This document shows positions 43,909-54,065 of a stretch of 64,000 nucleotides of DNA, in pieces. This DNA comes from Arcobacter sp. CECT 8983. Lineage in GTDB: Bacteria; Campylobacterota; Campylobacteria; Campylobacterales; Arcobacteraceae. Position 1 is the first letter of the stretch. Each line of letters starts with the position of its first letter. Below the pieces are notes generated by a model, which had not been told where the DNA came from, searched no databases, and worked only from the letters and a program-made list of their open reading frames with translations. The stretch covers positions 159,911 through 223,910 of the forward strand of contig NZ_PDKF01000004.1 in NCBI RefSeq assembly GCF_004118855.1, in the 5' to 3' direction. The position numbers and the translations under genes are program-made.

Positions 43909-46052
43909 ATGCACAAAAAAGTTTTTTCGATATTAGCAGCATCTTTTATATTGGCTCCTAATATAATGCTTTCAGCTGGAACAAAAACTGATAATGTTTC
44001 TTTATCTGATGTAACAATTGTAAGTGATTCAGATGAGAATAAACAGTCTTACTACAAAACAGAAGCTACTTCTGTTACTCGAACAAATACTCCCCTTTTA
44101 GAAACATCACAATCTGTTCAAATAGTTACAGATGATATCTTAAATGATATGGGGATGGTAAGTCTTGATAATACATTAGACTATGTTAGTGGGATTTCAA
44201 GACAAAATAATTTTGGGGGAGTATGGGATAACTTTTCTATTAGAGGTTTTTCAGGGCATGAAAATACAGGAATAAGTATGCTAAAAAATGGTTTTGCTGA
44301 TAATAGAGGATATAATGCTCCTCGTGATGCAGCAAATATTGAAAGTATTGAGGTTTTAAAAGGACCTTCTGGATCTCTTTATGGAAATACTGAACCTGGT
44401 GGAACAATAAATATTGTTACAAAACAACCAAAATTTACCAATGAAAATTCTATTACAACTATGGTTGGAAGTGATGATTTTTATAGACTATCAGCAGATT
44501 TAACAGGACCTTTAAGTGAATCTTTTGCTTATCGTTTAAATGTAGCAGCTGAAAATAAAAAAAGTTTCCGTGATCATATTGAGAGTGAAAGATATGTTGT
44601 AGCACCTTCATTTCTTTGGCTATTAAATGACAATACCCATTTAACATATATGGGTGAATATATTAGACAAGAAGCTCCTTTTGATAGAGGGATAGTTGCC
44701 TTTGATGGTGATTTAAATGGTGTTGATCATAAAACATTTTTTGGTAATCCAAAAGATGATAATATGGTACTTGAAAATTTTACACATCAATTAAAGCTAG
44801 AACATGATTTTTCTAATAATTGGAGTACAAAAATTGGTTTAGCCTATAAAACTGGAGATTTTAAAGGAACTGGTGCTGAGGTAAAACCTTTTGTAAATGT
44901 TACTACTGATTCTTTGATGCTTGTTCTAGATATAAAGACTTTGAGTCAGATGATATTTCTTTGCAAGCAGATGTAAAAAATGTTTCAACTATAAAAGGTT
45001 TAAAAAATACTCTTTTATTTGGTATGGAAACATATCGTTATGAGTTAGATTTTGCTTTATATAATTTAAATAATACAGTAAGAATGGATAATATAAGAGG
45101 TAATCCAACATATACTACTTTAGCTACAGGAAAAGGTAATATTATAAGAGATGAAAATCAAGTGCAAAGAGGAATGGCGTTTTTTGCACAAGATGAATTA
45201 GCTTTATCTGATTCATGGAGATTACTTGTTGGTTTAAGATATGATAAAATTGATACTCAATTAGAAGAATATAAAAAAGGTATCACTTATTCTCAAAATG
45301 ATTATGCCTTATCTCCTAGAATAGGCTTAACTTATCTTATTAATCCTAATTGGTCTTGGTATGCTACTTCTGGAAAATCATTTAGACCAAACACTGGTTT
45401 AGATAAAAATGGAAATACCTTTGAAGCAGAAGAAGGAATCTCTTTAGAAACAGGTCTGAAATTTGAATCAGATAATAAAGACTTAGGAGCAAGTTTAGCT
45501 TTATATAGAATAGATAAAGAGAATGTATTAACAGGTTCTGATCCTAGTGGTGTTTATTCTATTGCAGCAGGTGAAGTAAGAAGTCAAGGTATAGAGTTTG
45601 ATATATCTGGAAAGTTAAACTCTCATATAAAAATCAATGCAAACTATACTTATACAGATACTGAAGTTACTAAAGATACTGGTGGTGCTGTTGATTGGGC
45701 AACTGGAGAAGTTGTAAACTTAGAAGGTAAAGCTTTATCAAATGTTCCTAAACACAGTGGAGCACTTCTTTTAATGTGGGAAGATGATTTATCAAATAAC
45801 TCTTCTTATGGTATTGGAAGTAATGTTATATATGTAGGAAAAAGAGAAGGGAATTATATTAATACTTTTAAATTACCTGATTATACTACAGCTGGATTAC
45901 TTTCTTATTGGCAAGTTAACAAAAATTTAAAATTGAAATTAAATGTTAATAATATTTTTGATAAAGAATATATTGCAAGTAGTTATGACCGTTCGTGGGT
46001 TGTACCTGGTTCACCAAGAAGTTTTGCATTAAGTATGAATTATAAGTTTTAA
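43909..46052 (+). pseudogene. TonB-dependent siderophore receptor, interrupted by a frameshift
   Basis: One outer-membrane receptor gene split over two frames. The first part (43909-44976) has a signal peptide and the plug domain ('QSVQIVTDDILND', 'SIRGFSGHEN', 'IESIEVLKGPSGSLYGNTEPGG' in outline) plus the first barrel strands. The barrel continues in another frame ('RYKDFESDDISLQADV') through to 46052, ending 'SFALSMNYKF' with the terminal Phe of outer-membrane barrels. The change of frame falls between about 44910 and 44928 and equals loss of one base (or gain of two). No homopolymer is present there. Restored length is ~714 residues, normal for siderophore receptors. It is either a real null allele or a sequencing error. 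Confidence 0.85.
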
Positions 46053-46087
46053 AAAATAAAGATTTGAATTTGATGCAAGTTTAGTGT

Positions 46088-46121
46088 AAAAAAGGAGTTT
46101 AAATAAATAGACTCCTTTTTT
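46088..46121. terminator. Bidirectional terminator between the TonB receptor and lepA
   Basis: AAAAAAGGAGT (46088-46098) pairs with ACTCCTTTTTT (46111-46121) around a 12-base loop. A and T runs on both sides let it serve both convergent genes. Confidence 0.88.
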
Positions 46122-46129
46122 ATTAAATA

Positions 46130-47917
46130 TTAGATTTTTAAAACTGCCATGAAAGCTTCTTGTGGTACATTAACTTTACCAATAGCTTTCATTCTTTTTT
46201 TACCAGCTTTTTGTTTTTCTAAAAGTTTTCTTTTTCTTGTAATATCACCACCATAACATTTAGCAGTAACATTTTTACCTGTAGATTTAACAGTTTCTCT
46301 AGCAATAATATTAGTACCAATACTAGCTTGTACAGCAACTTCAAATAGTTGTCTAGGAATTAATTCTTTAAGTGCTTTAATAAACTCTCTACCTTTTGAT
46401 AATGCTTTGTTTTCAGGTACGATAATTGATAGTGCATCAACAACTTCCCCAGCAACTTTAATATCAAGCTTTTGTAAAATACCTGGTCTAAATCCAACTG
46501 GTTCATAATCAAATGAAGCATAACCTTTTGTAGTAGATTTCAGTTTATCATAAAAGTCCATTACAATTTCATTCATAGGAATATCATATTCTAAAAGAAC
46601 TCTTTTTCCAAGATAGTCCATTTTATTTTGGATACCTCTTTTGTCATTTAGAAGCTTGATAACATTTCCTAAAAACTCATCTGGAACTAAGATTGTAGAT
46701 TTTACATATGGCTCAAAAATAGTATCAATATGATTTGGCTCAGGAAGTTCAGATGGATTTTGAATCATAATTCTTTCTCCATCGTTTTTAAGTACTTCAT
46801 ATACAACCGTTGGAGCAGTTGCAATAAGGTCAAGATTAAACTCTCTTTCAAGTCTTTCTTTAATAACTTCCATGTGAAGCATACCTAAGAAACCAGCTCT
46901 AAATCCACTTCCAAGAGCAGCTGAAGATTCAGGTTCAAATGAGATAGAAGAGTCATTTAATTGAAGCTTAGTTAAGGCTTCTCTTAAGTCTTCAAATTTA
47001 TCTGTTTCAATAGGATAAAGTCCTGCAAAAACAAATGGTTTTGCTGGTTCAAATCCATCAATTGCTTCTGGTGTTGGATTTTTTGCATCAGTCATAGTAT
47101 CACCAACTGCAATTCCATCAAGAGTTTTAAGTCCTAATACAACTATACCAATTTCACCTGTTTTTATCTCTTTTGTTTTTTCTCTTTTAATAGGATGTGG
47201 ATACATTAAGTCTAATACTGGATGCTCAACTTTTGTATTCATCATCTTAAGTACTTGACCTTTTTTGATACTTCCATCATATACTCTTACAAGAGCTAGT
47301 GCTCCAAGATAGTTATCAAACCATGAATCATAAATAAGTGCTTTAGTAGGAGCTTCTTCGTCTCCTTGTGGAGCAGGAACTCTATCTACAATAGAATCAA
47401 TTAACTCTTTTACACCAAGACCAGTTTTAGCAGAGATTAGATTATGTTCAGTACAGTCTAAGCCAATAGCCTCTTCTGTTTCTTCTAAAACCCTCATTGG
47501 ATCAGCGCTTGGTAAATCAATTTTATTTACAACTGGCAGTAGCTCTAAGTCATTGTCTAAAGCAATATACACATTAGCAATAGTTTGTGCTTCAACACCT
47601 TGTGTTGAATCAACAATAAGTAGTGCACCTTCAGATGAAGCTAAAGATCTACTTACTTCATATGAAAAGTCAACGTGACCTGGAGTGTCTATAAGATTTA
47701 AGATATACTCTTCGCCATCTTTTATGTATTTTAATCTTACACTTTGAGCCTTAATAGTAATACCACGTTCTTGCTCAATATCCATAGTATCCATCATCTG
47801 TGAAGATAATTCTCTATCAGTAACAGCTCCACACTCTTGGATAATTCTATCAGCAAGTGTAGATTTCCCATGGTCGATATGAGCAATAATACTAAAGTTT
47901 CTAATATTTTTTTGCAA
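46130..47917 (-). CDS. lepA: Elongation factor 4 (back-translocating GTPase)
   Basis: 595 residues, full length. GTPase motifs are G1 '[13 protein letters not shown]', the switch region '[11 protein letters not shown]', 'DTPGHVDF' and '[10 protein letters not shown]'. The unique C-terminal domain ends '[26 protein letters not shown]' (in outline, rich in Lys). LepA remodels stalled or misplaced ribosomes. It is transcribed on the minus strand with its own upstream gap of ~120 bp after the OmpA gene's hairpin. Confidence 0.97.
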   Translation of the reverse strand: MQKNIRNFSIIAHIDHGKSTLADRIIQECGAVTDRELSSQMMDTMDIEQERGITIKAQSVRLKYIKDGEEYILNLIDTPGHVDFSYEVSRSLASSEGALLIVDSTQGVEAQTIANVYIALDNDLELLPVVNKIDLPSADPMRVLEETEEAIGLDCTEHNLISAKTGLGVKELIDSIVDRVPAPQGDEEAPTKALIYDSWFDNYLGALALVRVYDGSIKKGQVLKMMNTKVEHPVLDLMYPHPIKREKTKEIKTGEIGIVVLGLKTLDGIAVGDTMTDAKNPTPEAIDGFEPAKPFVFAGLYPIETDKFEDLREALTKLQLNDSSISFEPESSAALGSGFRAGFLGMLHMEVIKERLEREFNLDLIATAPTVVYEVLKNDGERIMIQNPSELPEPNHIDTIFEPYVKSTILVPDEFLGNVIKLLNDKRGIQNKMDYLGKRVLLEYDIPMNEIVMDFYDKLKSTTKGYASFDYEPVGFRPGILQKLDIKVAGEVVDALSIIVPENKALSKGREFIKALKELIPRQLFEVAVQASIGTNIIARETVKSTGKNVTAKCYGGDITRKRKLLEKQKAGKKRMKAIGKVNVPQEAFMAVLKI

Positions 47918-48001
47918 AATTAAATTCCTATATTTATAATAATTTCGCGATTATATCTAAAGTTTTGTAAGTTTATAGTTAAGTTTTAAGTTTAGTAGAA
48001 T

Positions 48002-48026
48002 AAAGTACAGGAAGACCCTGTACTTT
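48002..48026 (-). terminator. Stem-loop terminator after the ompA-like gene
   Basis: AAAGTACAGG (48002-48011) and CCTGTACTTT (48017-48026) form a perfect 10-bp stem with a 5-base loop, 10 bp after the minus-strand stop codon. Confidence 0.8.
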
Positions 48027-48036
48027 GATAAGATTA

Positions 48037-49053
48037 TTATCTGTAAATTGAACCTTCAACTCTTCTGTTTTGTGCTCTACCTTCAGCAGTTTCATTTGTT
48101 GCTTTAGGTTTTGTTTCACCATATCCAGTTGAGTTAAATCTTGATTTATCAACACCTTGTGCCTCAAGTGCTTTAACAGTAGAAGCCGCTCTTCTTTCTG
48201 ATAAGTCTTGGTTATATTCTTTTGTACCAATTGAGTCTGTATGTGCTTCAATTTTCCCTTTTACAGAAGGGAATTTTTTCATGAAATCAGCAAATTTTTT
48301 GATTTTAGAATCATATTCATTGTTAATTCTTGCACTATCAAAGTCAAAGTTGATATTTAAGTTTACTTTTAAAGAACATCCATTTTGGTCAACAATATCA
48401 CCTTTTGGTGTGTCAGGACATTTATCATTAATATCTGCAACACCATCACCGTCACTATCAACTTGTTTTTCAGTTACAGGTGTTGGTTCAGGAGTAGGCT
48501 CTTGTTTTTTTGGAGTAGGAGCTGCTTTTTCACCAAATGGAATAGCTAGACCCACAGTATAAACTAAGTTATTGTCTCTATCATTAGTATTAACTAAATG
48601 TCTAATGTCTGTTTTAAGTGCCATATCATTAGAGAACTCATATCTTAAACCAATACCATAGTTTCCAAATAAAGCAGTCTTGTTTCCAAGCTCTTCATTT
48701 TCGAAGTGCTCTAAACCAAAACCAACTAATCCATATAAAGAAGTATTATCAGTTAGTTCATAATTCTTTACAAAGTTAGTAAATAATCTTGTAATATCAG
48801 TATCTTCATTTATTCCATCATAGTCAACTTGCTCTAATGAACTTAAAATACCTATTTCAATTTGGTCATAAATTGTGTCATCAAAGTTTACACCAAAACT
48901 TAAACCACCAATTGCGTAGTGGTCATCATCTAAGTTTAAATTACCTTCTGCAACATTACCACCAATCATTGGAGTAATTTCATATTTGTAATCACTATTG
49001 GCTGCAAATGCAAGAGATGCACATAAGGCCGCAGATAAAATTATCTTTTTCAT
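48037..49053 (-). CDS. OmpA-family outer membrane protein
   Basis: 338 residues. A signal peptide (cleavage near 'SLAFAANSD') precedes an eight-stranded beta-barrel (~20-170, ending 'GLAIPFGEK'). A Pro/Thr linker ('KKQEPTPEPTPVTEK') is followed by one thrombospondin-type-3 calcium repeat ('DSDGDGVADINDKCPDTPKG') and the peptidoglycan-binding OmpA domain ('IEAHTDSIGTKEYNQDLSERRA', 'GYGETKPKATNETAEGRAQNRR' in outline). It anchors the outer membrane to the cell wall. A gene of this type is usually highly expressed; it is monocistronic with a strong terminator. Confidence 0.94.
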   Translation of the reverse strand: MKKIILSAALCASLAFAANSDYKYEITPMIGGNVAEGNLNLDDDHYAIGGLSFGVNFDDTIYDQIEIGILSSLEQVDYDGINEDTDITRLFTNFVKNYELTDNTSLYGLVGFGLEHFENEELGNKTALFGNYGIGLRYEFSNDMALKTDIRHLVNTNDRDNNLVYTVGLAIPFGEKAAPTPKKQEPTPEPTPVTEKQVDSDGDGVADINDKCPDTPKGDIVDQNGCSLKVNLNINFDFDSARINNEYDSKIKKFADFMKKFPSVKGKIEAHTDSIGTKEYNQDLSERRAASTVKALEAQGVDKSRFNSTGYGETKPKATNETAEGRAQNRRVEGSIYR

Positions 49054-49130
49054 ATTATTTCCTTTTGTGTTTATTACTATGATAACTAATAAATAATTAA
49101 TTTAGAATTTAAATAATTATTTAATTTTAA

Positions 49131-50063
49131 CTAGTCAATAAAAATTGAGTTAACTGATTCGTTATGAGTAATTCTTCTAATAGTTTCACCCATAATTTTA
49201 GCAGCACTTAATACTGTAATCTTTTCACTTTTTCCATGCATTGGAATAGTATCAGAAATAATTAATTCATCTAATGTTCCATTATTAATTCTATCAAATG
49301 CAGGTCCTGAAAGCACACCATGAGTACAGCAAGCCATAACTGATGTTGCACCTTTTTTCTTTAATACTTCAGCAGCTTTTACTAAAGTACCAGCTGTATC
49401 AACCATATCATCTACTAAAATAACATCTTTCCCTTCTACATCCCCAATGATATTCATAACTTCAGCAACATTAGCTTTTTCTCTTTTTTTATCAACTATT
49501 ACTAAATCATATCCTAATTTATCAGCATATGATCTTGCTCTTGCAACTCCTCCAATATCCGGACTTGCAATAATTGGGTTTTTAAGGTTTTTATTTCTTA
49601 AATGACTTACGAATAAAACAGAACCATATAAGTTATCAACTGGAATATTGAAAAAACCTTGAATTTGAGCAGCATGTAAATCAATAGTAATCATTCTATC
49701 AATTCCAGCAGCTTCTAACATATCAGCTACTAATTTCGCAGAAATTGGAACTCTAGGAGCGGCTTTTCTATCTTGTCTAGCATATCCATAATATGGTATA
49801 ACAGCAGAAATAGAAGCAGCACTACTTCTTTTTAATGCGTCAATCATAATTAAAAGTTCCATTAAGTGGTCATTAGTTGGAGCACATGTTGGCTGAACGA
49901 TAAATACGTCTTGTCCTCTTACACTCTCTTTGATTTGTACAGAGATTTCACCATCACTAAATTTATTAATCGAAGCTTCTCCAACTTCAACGTTTAGGTA
50001 TTTCCCAACTTTTTTAGCAAATTCAGGGTTAGCAGTACCACTAAAAAGCTTATATTTTGACAT
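49131..50063 (-). CDS. prs: Ribose-phosphate pyrophosphokinase
   Basis: 310 residues. It makes PRPP from ribose-5-phosphate and ATP. Conserved blocks are 'KLFSGTANPEFAKKVG', 'SAVIPYYGYARQDRK' (ATP site), 'ITIDLHAAQIQGFFNIPVDNL' (catalytic His in outline) and the PRPP loop 'DVILVDDMVDTAGTLVKA'. PRPP feeds the histidine, purine and ComF-type reactions elsewhere in the window. It is transcribed alone with a 158-bp gap upstream. Confidence 0.97.
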   Translation of the reverse strand: MSKYKLFSGTANPEFAKKVGKYLNVEVGEASINKFSDGEISVQIKESVRGQDVFIVQPTCAPTNDHLMELLIMIDALKRSSAASISAVIPYYGYARQDRKAAPRVPISAKLVADMLEAAGIDRMITIDLHAAQIQGFFNIPVDNLYGSVLFVSHLRNKNLKNPIIASPDIGGVARARSYADKLGYDLVIVDKKREKANVAEVMNIIGDVEGKDVILVDDMVDTAGTLVKAAEVLKKKGATSVMACCTHGVLSGPAFDRINNGTLDELIISDTIPMHGKSEKITVLSAAKIMGETIRRITHNESVNSIFID

Positions 50064-50192
50064 TAGATTTCCTTATGTGTAGTAAGTATTATTGTGTGAT
50101 TTTATCCAAAATGTTCTTATATTGAATTTACGTAGAATAAATATTACAAATATAGAATAATATACTTGATTATATAAGTAGAGTAAAGCAGT

Positions 50193-50216
50193 AACTAAGA
50201 GCTAAAACTCTTAGTT
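50193..50216 (-). terminator. Stem-loop after the second mnmA gene
   Basis: AACTAAGAG (50193-50201) and CTCTTAGTT (50208-50216) form a 9-bp stem with a 6-base loop, 5 bp downstream of the minus-strand mnmA stop. The T-run is on the plus side, so strand polarity is uncertain. Confidence 0.55.
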
Positions 50217-50221
50217 TTTGA

Positions 50222-51253
50222 TTATGAAGAAGATTTAATCCAAGCACTTCCCAGAACTTTATCATCTTCATAGAAAACAGCTAACTGTCCAGCTGCAACT
50301 GAAAAGGCAGGCTCTTTTAAAGAAATCTTTGCTTTATTATCTTCAATTGTTACTTTACAAGGAACTGATACTGATCTATATCTTAGTTTTACTGTACAGT
50401 CAAACTCTTTTTTATCAATAAACATATTTACATTTTCAGCTTCTACATTATTAATTGCTAAGGCTTGTTTTTTACCAACAACAATTGTATTATTCTTTGG
50501 GTTTAGTTTTGTTACAAAATGAGGTTCTTGAGCTCCATAGACTGTAAAACCTCTTCTTTTACCAATTGTATAGTGCATATAACCTTTATGCTCTCCTACA
50601 ATATTGCCACTATCATCTAATACTTTTCCTGGCATATCAATATTTGCATGTCTTTTTACAACATCTGTATAAACAGTTTCAACAAAGCAGATTTCTTGGG
50701 ATTCATTTTTTTCTGTAATTTTTTTATATGCTACATCAAGTTTTGCGCCAAATTTAATGATGTCTTCTTTTTTATAAGTACTTAGTGGAAACATCATATA
50801 TGGTAAGGCTTCTTTATCTACTTGTGATAAAAAATAGCTTTGATCTTTTGTATTATCATCAGCTTCATAGATAAATTTCCCATCTGTTTTTGCATAATGA
50901 CCTGTAGCTAAATATGAAGCATTATGTTCTTTTGCAAAATCAAGCATAGCTCCAAATTTAATTTGTCTATTACATTTTACACATGGGTTTGGTGTTGTAC
51001 CTTCTAAATATGAATCAACAAAATAGTTATATACTTCTTCTTCAAATTTATGGGTTAAATCTAATACATGGTATTTAATATTTAAGAACTTTGCTACATC
51101 TTCTATATAACTTAAGTTTTGCTCATGATAACCATCGGTTCTATTGTGAAGTTTTAAATAACAACCTTCAACTTCGAAGCCTTCTATTTGAAGCATGTAG
51201 GCAGTAACGGAAGAATCAATTCCTCCACTCATACCTACCATTACTTTTTTCAT
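50222..51253 (-). CDS. mnmA: tRNA-specific 2-thiouridylase MnmA, epsilon-type
   Basis: About 343 residues from the ATG at 51253; an in-frame GTG at 51268 would overlap the upstream gene by 14 bp. The PP-loop 'MVGMSGGIDSSVTAYML' binds ATP, 'TPNPCVKCNRQIKFG' holds the first catalytic Cys, and 'ESQEICFVETVY' the second. It adds sulfur to wobble uridine-34 of tRNA-Lys, Glu and Gln. The 'PNPCVKCNR' and 'SQEICFV' forms are those I associate with Campylobacter and Helicobacter MnmA. The start lies 1 bp after the stop of the other mnmA gene, so they are co-translated. Confidence 0.92.
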   Translation of the reverse strand: MKKVMVGMSGGIDSSVTAYMLQIEGFEVEGCYLKLHNRTDGYHEQNLSYIEDVAKFLNIKYHVLDLTHKFEEEVYNYFVDSYLEGTTPNPCVKCNRQIKFGAMLDFAKEHNASYLATGHYAKTDGKFIYEADDNTKDQSYFLSQVDKEALPYMMFPLSTYKKEDIIKFGAKLDVAYKKITEKNESQEICFVETVYTDVVKRHANIDMPGKVLDDSGNIVGEHKGYMHYTIGKRRGFTVYGAQEPHFVTKLNPKNNTIVVGKKQALAINNVEAENVNMFIDKKEFDCTVKLRYRSVSVPCKVTIEDNKAKISLKEPAFSVAAGQLAVFYEDDKVLGSAWIKSSS

Positions 51254-51254
51254 T

Positions 51255-52352
51255 TTATTTGTAGTCACTTATAAAACCACCACCAAGACAATACTGTCCA
51301 TCATATAAAACAAGACTTTGTCCTAAAGTTACAGCTCTTTGAGGTTTATCAAATTTAACTAAAACTTTATCTTCATTTACTTCAACTACTGTACAAGCTT
51401 GTTTTTGTTGTCTATATCTTATTTGAGCTACTAATTTATCACCAACTTTTGGTGCCTCTTCTAGTACCCAATGCATATGAGAAGCTTCAACTGTTTGGCT
51501 CATAAGTAGTGGATGGTTTGTATCTTGAACTACTGTTAAAGTATTGTTTTTTATATCTTTTTTAGCAGCATACCATGATTTGTGAGTGTTGTTTTCACCT
51601 TCAAGTCCTTTGATTCCACCAAGACCAATACCTTTTCTTTGACCTAATGTGTAACAAATAAGACCTTTGTGTTTTCCTAAAACTTTTCCATTTTCATCTA
51701 TCATGTCACCAGGGATTGCTTTAAGATGTTGAGTAATAAAGTCATCAAATCTTTGATTTCCAATAAAACAAATACCTGTACTATCTTTTTTATCACTTAC
51801 AGGTAGGTTATTTTCTCTTGCTATTTCTCTAACTTCTGTTTTAGTTAAATCTCCAAGTGGAAACATTGCATGAGATAGTTGTTCACTTGAAAGAGCATGT
51901 AAGAAATATGATTGGTCTTTTGAACTATCTTTTGGAGTATCTAATACAAAATGGTCTTTATATTTAGCAATCTTTGCATAATGACCAGTTGCTATCATAT
52001 CTACACCCATTTTCTTTGCTTCATTTAAAAATACATTAAATTTAATTTCTCTATTACAAAGAATATCAGGATTAGGAGTAAGACCTTTTTTTAAACCTTC
52101 TAAAAATACATCAAATACTTTTGTTCTGTACTCTTCAACAAAGTCTTTACCTTTTACTTCAATACCTATTATTTCACCAACTCTTTTTGCATCTTCGAAC
52201 TCTATTCTATTAGGACATTGGCTACCTTTGATTCCATATTCCCAATTTCTCATAAATAAGCCTACTACATCATAGCCTTGTTGTTTTAATAATAATGCTG
52301 TAACAGAAGAGTCAACACCACCTGACATTCCAACAACAACTTTCTTTTTCAT
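51255..52352 (-). CDS. mnmA: Second tRNA 2-thiouridylase MnmA, gamma/beta-like type
   Basis: 365 residues. PP-loop 'VVGMSGGVDSSVTALLL', 'TPNPDILCNREIKF' with the catalytic Cys, 'STGICFIGNQRF' with the second Cys, and the C-terminal 'GQSLVLYDGQYCLGGGFI' are all intact. These forms ('PNPDILCN', 'DSTGICFIG', 'YTLGQRKGIGLGG') are those of the E. coli-like MnmA group, unlike its neighbour. Both proteins appear active, so this is not a simple recent duplication. It might prefer a different tRNA or sulfur donor, or be a transferred copy. It is upstream of the other mnmA in the same transcript. Confidence 0.9.
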   Translation of the reverse strand: MKKKVVVGMSGGVDSSVTALLLKQQGYDVVGLFMRNWEYGIKGSQCPNRIEFEDAKRVGEIIGIEVKGKDFVEEYRTKVFDVFLEGLKKGLTPNPDILCNREIKFNVFLNEAKKMGVDMIATGHYAKIAKYKDHFVLDTPKDSSKDQSYFLHALSSEQLSHAMFPLGDLTKTEVREIARENNLPVSDKKDSTGICFIGNQRFDDFITQHLKAIPGDMIDENGKVLGKHKGLICYTLGQRKGIGLGGIKGLEGENNTHKSWYAAKKDIKNNTLTVVQDTNHPLLMSQTVEASHMHWVLEEAPKVGDKLVAQIRYRQQKQACTVVEVNEDKVLVKFDKPQRAVTLGQSLVLYDGQYCLGGGFISDYK

Positions 52353-52425
52353 TATTTAACCTTTCTAAAATTCTTAGAACAAAAGATAATATCTTTTTAT
52401 TAAGTATTTATCTATATATTCTTTT

Positions 52426-52911
52426 TTATAATCTATTCATATAATTTAAAGGAATAATCACTGATTCTCTATTTGCCCAGTCTTTATGAGGAATAATAAG
52501 TTTTTTTGTATTTAATTTTTTATTATCAAAAAATATTATATCAATATCTAAGGTTCTAGGCGCATCTTGAAAGGACCGCTTTCTTCCAAATCGATTTTCT
52601 AATCTTTGCATATGTTTTAAAAACTCATTTGGTGCTAGATTAGTTTTAAGTATTATTATACCATTTAAAAATGGTTTTTGTTTTAAATATCCAAAAGGAG
52701 GATTTAAAAGTAAAGGAGAAGTCATAAGTAAATCAAATTTTGTATTTTGATTTAAACATAAGACTAGTTTATTAAATAATTTTTTTGTGTCCCCAATATT
52801 TCCCCCAATACCTATAGTTACAAGGTGTTTTTTATTTGTAAAAGTATTAAAAACTTTTGGAAAGTTAGTAGAATAAAAAAGTGTAAGTTCTTTTGATAAT
52901 ATTTTTTTCAT
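52426..52911 (-). CDS. folK: HPPK, folate pyrophosphokinase
   Basis: 161 residues. Conserved 'TIGIGGNIGDTKKLF', 'GRKRSFQDAPRTLDIDIIFFD' and 'IPHKDWANRESVIIPL' identify 6-hydroxymethyl-7,8-dihydropterin pyrophosphokinase of folate synthesis. The two Asp of 'LDIDIIFF' bind Mg-ATP. About 30 residues precede the usual N-terminus, as in some Campylobacterota homologues. It lies between the M24 peptidase and mnmA genes with 60-70 bp gaps. Confidence 0.92.
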   Translation of the reverse strand: MKKILSKELTLFYSTNFPKVFNTFTNKKHLVTIGIGGNIGDTKKLFNKLVLCLNQNTKFDLLMTSPLLLNPPFGYLKQKPFLNGIIILKTNLAPNEFLKHMQRLENRFGRKRSFQDAPRTLDIDIIFFDNKKLNTKKLIIPHKDWANRESVIIPLNYMNRL

Positions 52912-52974
52912 AATTTCCTTTTAAAATATAAAACTTATTAAGTTAGTCAAGATTTTATTTTTAATATTTTTTAT

Positions 52975-54000
52975 TTATAAAATCTCTGCTTTTCCATTTT
53001 TCATAACAACTGTATCTTCAATTCTAACTCCAAATTTATTTGGAAGATAAATACCTGGTTCTATTGTAAATACCATATTATTTTCAATAATTACATCAGA
53101 TTTACTATTAATATTTGGGAATTCATGAATATCAAGCCCTACACCATGACCAGTACTATGTACAAAATATTTTCCAAAACCTGCTTTTTCGATTACATCT
53201 CTAGTAAGTTTGTCAATTTCACTAGCTTTCATTCCCACTCTTGCTTTAGAAATAGCATTAAGTTGAGCTTTATATACCAAGTCATAAACTTTTTGTTCTT
53301 CTTTATTTTTAAACTTTTGTTCCCTTTTAAAATTAAAAGTTTCAAAATCAACATGAGCTGTACAAGTTCTATCAGAACAATATCTTTTGTATTTTACTCC
53401 TGCATCTACTAGAAGTAAATCATTTAATTTTAGTTTCTTTTTAGTTGGCAAGGCATGGGGTTTTGCTGCATTTTCGTTTATTGCAACAATTGGATCAAAA
53501 CTTAAATCATATTTTCCAGTTTGTGACATTTTTTCTATTGCTTTAAAATGTAAGAAGTTTTCTTCTTCTTTGAAACCATTTTTTCTAATATATTTTGCTA
53601 GTTTTTTAAAACCTTTTTTGCCTATCATTGAAGCTTTTTTTAGAAACTCAATCTCTTCATCTGTTTTAATTATTCTTTTTAGTTTTGAGAAGTTTTCTCT
53701 TTGAATAAACTCTATTTTTAAATTATCTGTTAATTTTTGGTATAAAGAGTATGTAAAATCATTTGGGTCAAAAACTATTTTTTTAATTTTTGAATTTTTT
53801 AATATTTTTTGTGCATCTTTAACTAAATCAGAGCTTTCTATAACTTGACAATTTTTTGCAAACTCTTTAGCTTCTATTGTGTATCTTGCATCTGTAATAA
53901 AAAAGCTATCTTTTTCTAGCTTTATAAATATTACATTGTCACAAGAAAAACCACACTCATAGTAGATGGCGTTTTCATCTAATAATAAATAATTTTTCAT
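52975..54000 (-). CDS. pepQ: M24 family Xaa-Pro aminopeptidase/dipeptidase
   Basis: 341 residues. An N-terminal creatinase-like domain (~1-115) precedes the pita-bread metallopeptidase domain. The metal ligands are visible: Asp in 'LLVDAGVKYKRYCSDRTCT' (two Asp), His in 'HSTGHGVGLDIHE', Glu in 'FTIEPGIYLP' and Glu in 'VRIEDTVV'. It cleaves peptides with proline at the second position. Whether aminopeptidase P or prolidase cannot be decided; the symbol is tentative. It is divergent from aroQ (65 bp apart), and the folK-pepQ-aroQ neighbourhood is recurrent in Campylobacterota. Confidence 0.85.
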   Translation of the reverse strand: MKNYLLLDENAIYYECGFSCDNVIFIKLEKDSFFITDARYTIEAKEFAKNCQVIESSDLVKDAQKILKNSKIKKIVFDPNDFTYSLYQKLTDNLKIEFIQRENFSKLKRIIKTDEEIEFLKKASMIGKKGFKKLAKYIRKNGFKEEENFLHFKAIEKMSQTGKYDLSFDPIVAINENAAKPHALPTKKKLKLNDLLLVDAGVKYKRYCSDRTCTAHVDFETFNFKREQKFKNKEEQKVYDLVYKAQLNAISKARVGMKASEIDKLTRDVIEKAGFGKYFVHSTGHGVGLDIHEFPNINSKSDVIIENNMVFTIEPGIYLPNKFGVRIEDTVVMKNGKAEIL

Positions 54001-54065
54001 AATTCATCTTTCATTAACTAAATTTTAAATATAATCTTACCCAAAAATCATAAAAGGAATATAAT

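Noticed and set aside
47979-48251. 90-codon minus-strand ORF overlapping the end of the OmpA gene
   Set aside because: Same strand, different frame from a strong OmpA-domain coding region; Lys/Leu/Gln rich composition fits a frame shadow.
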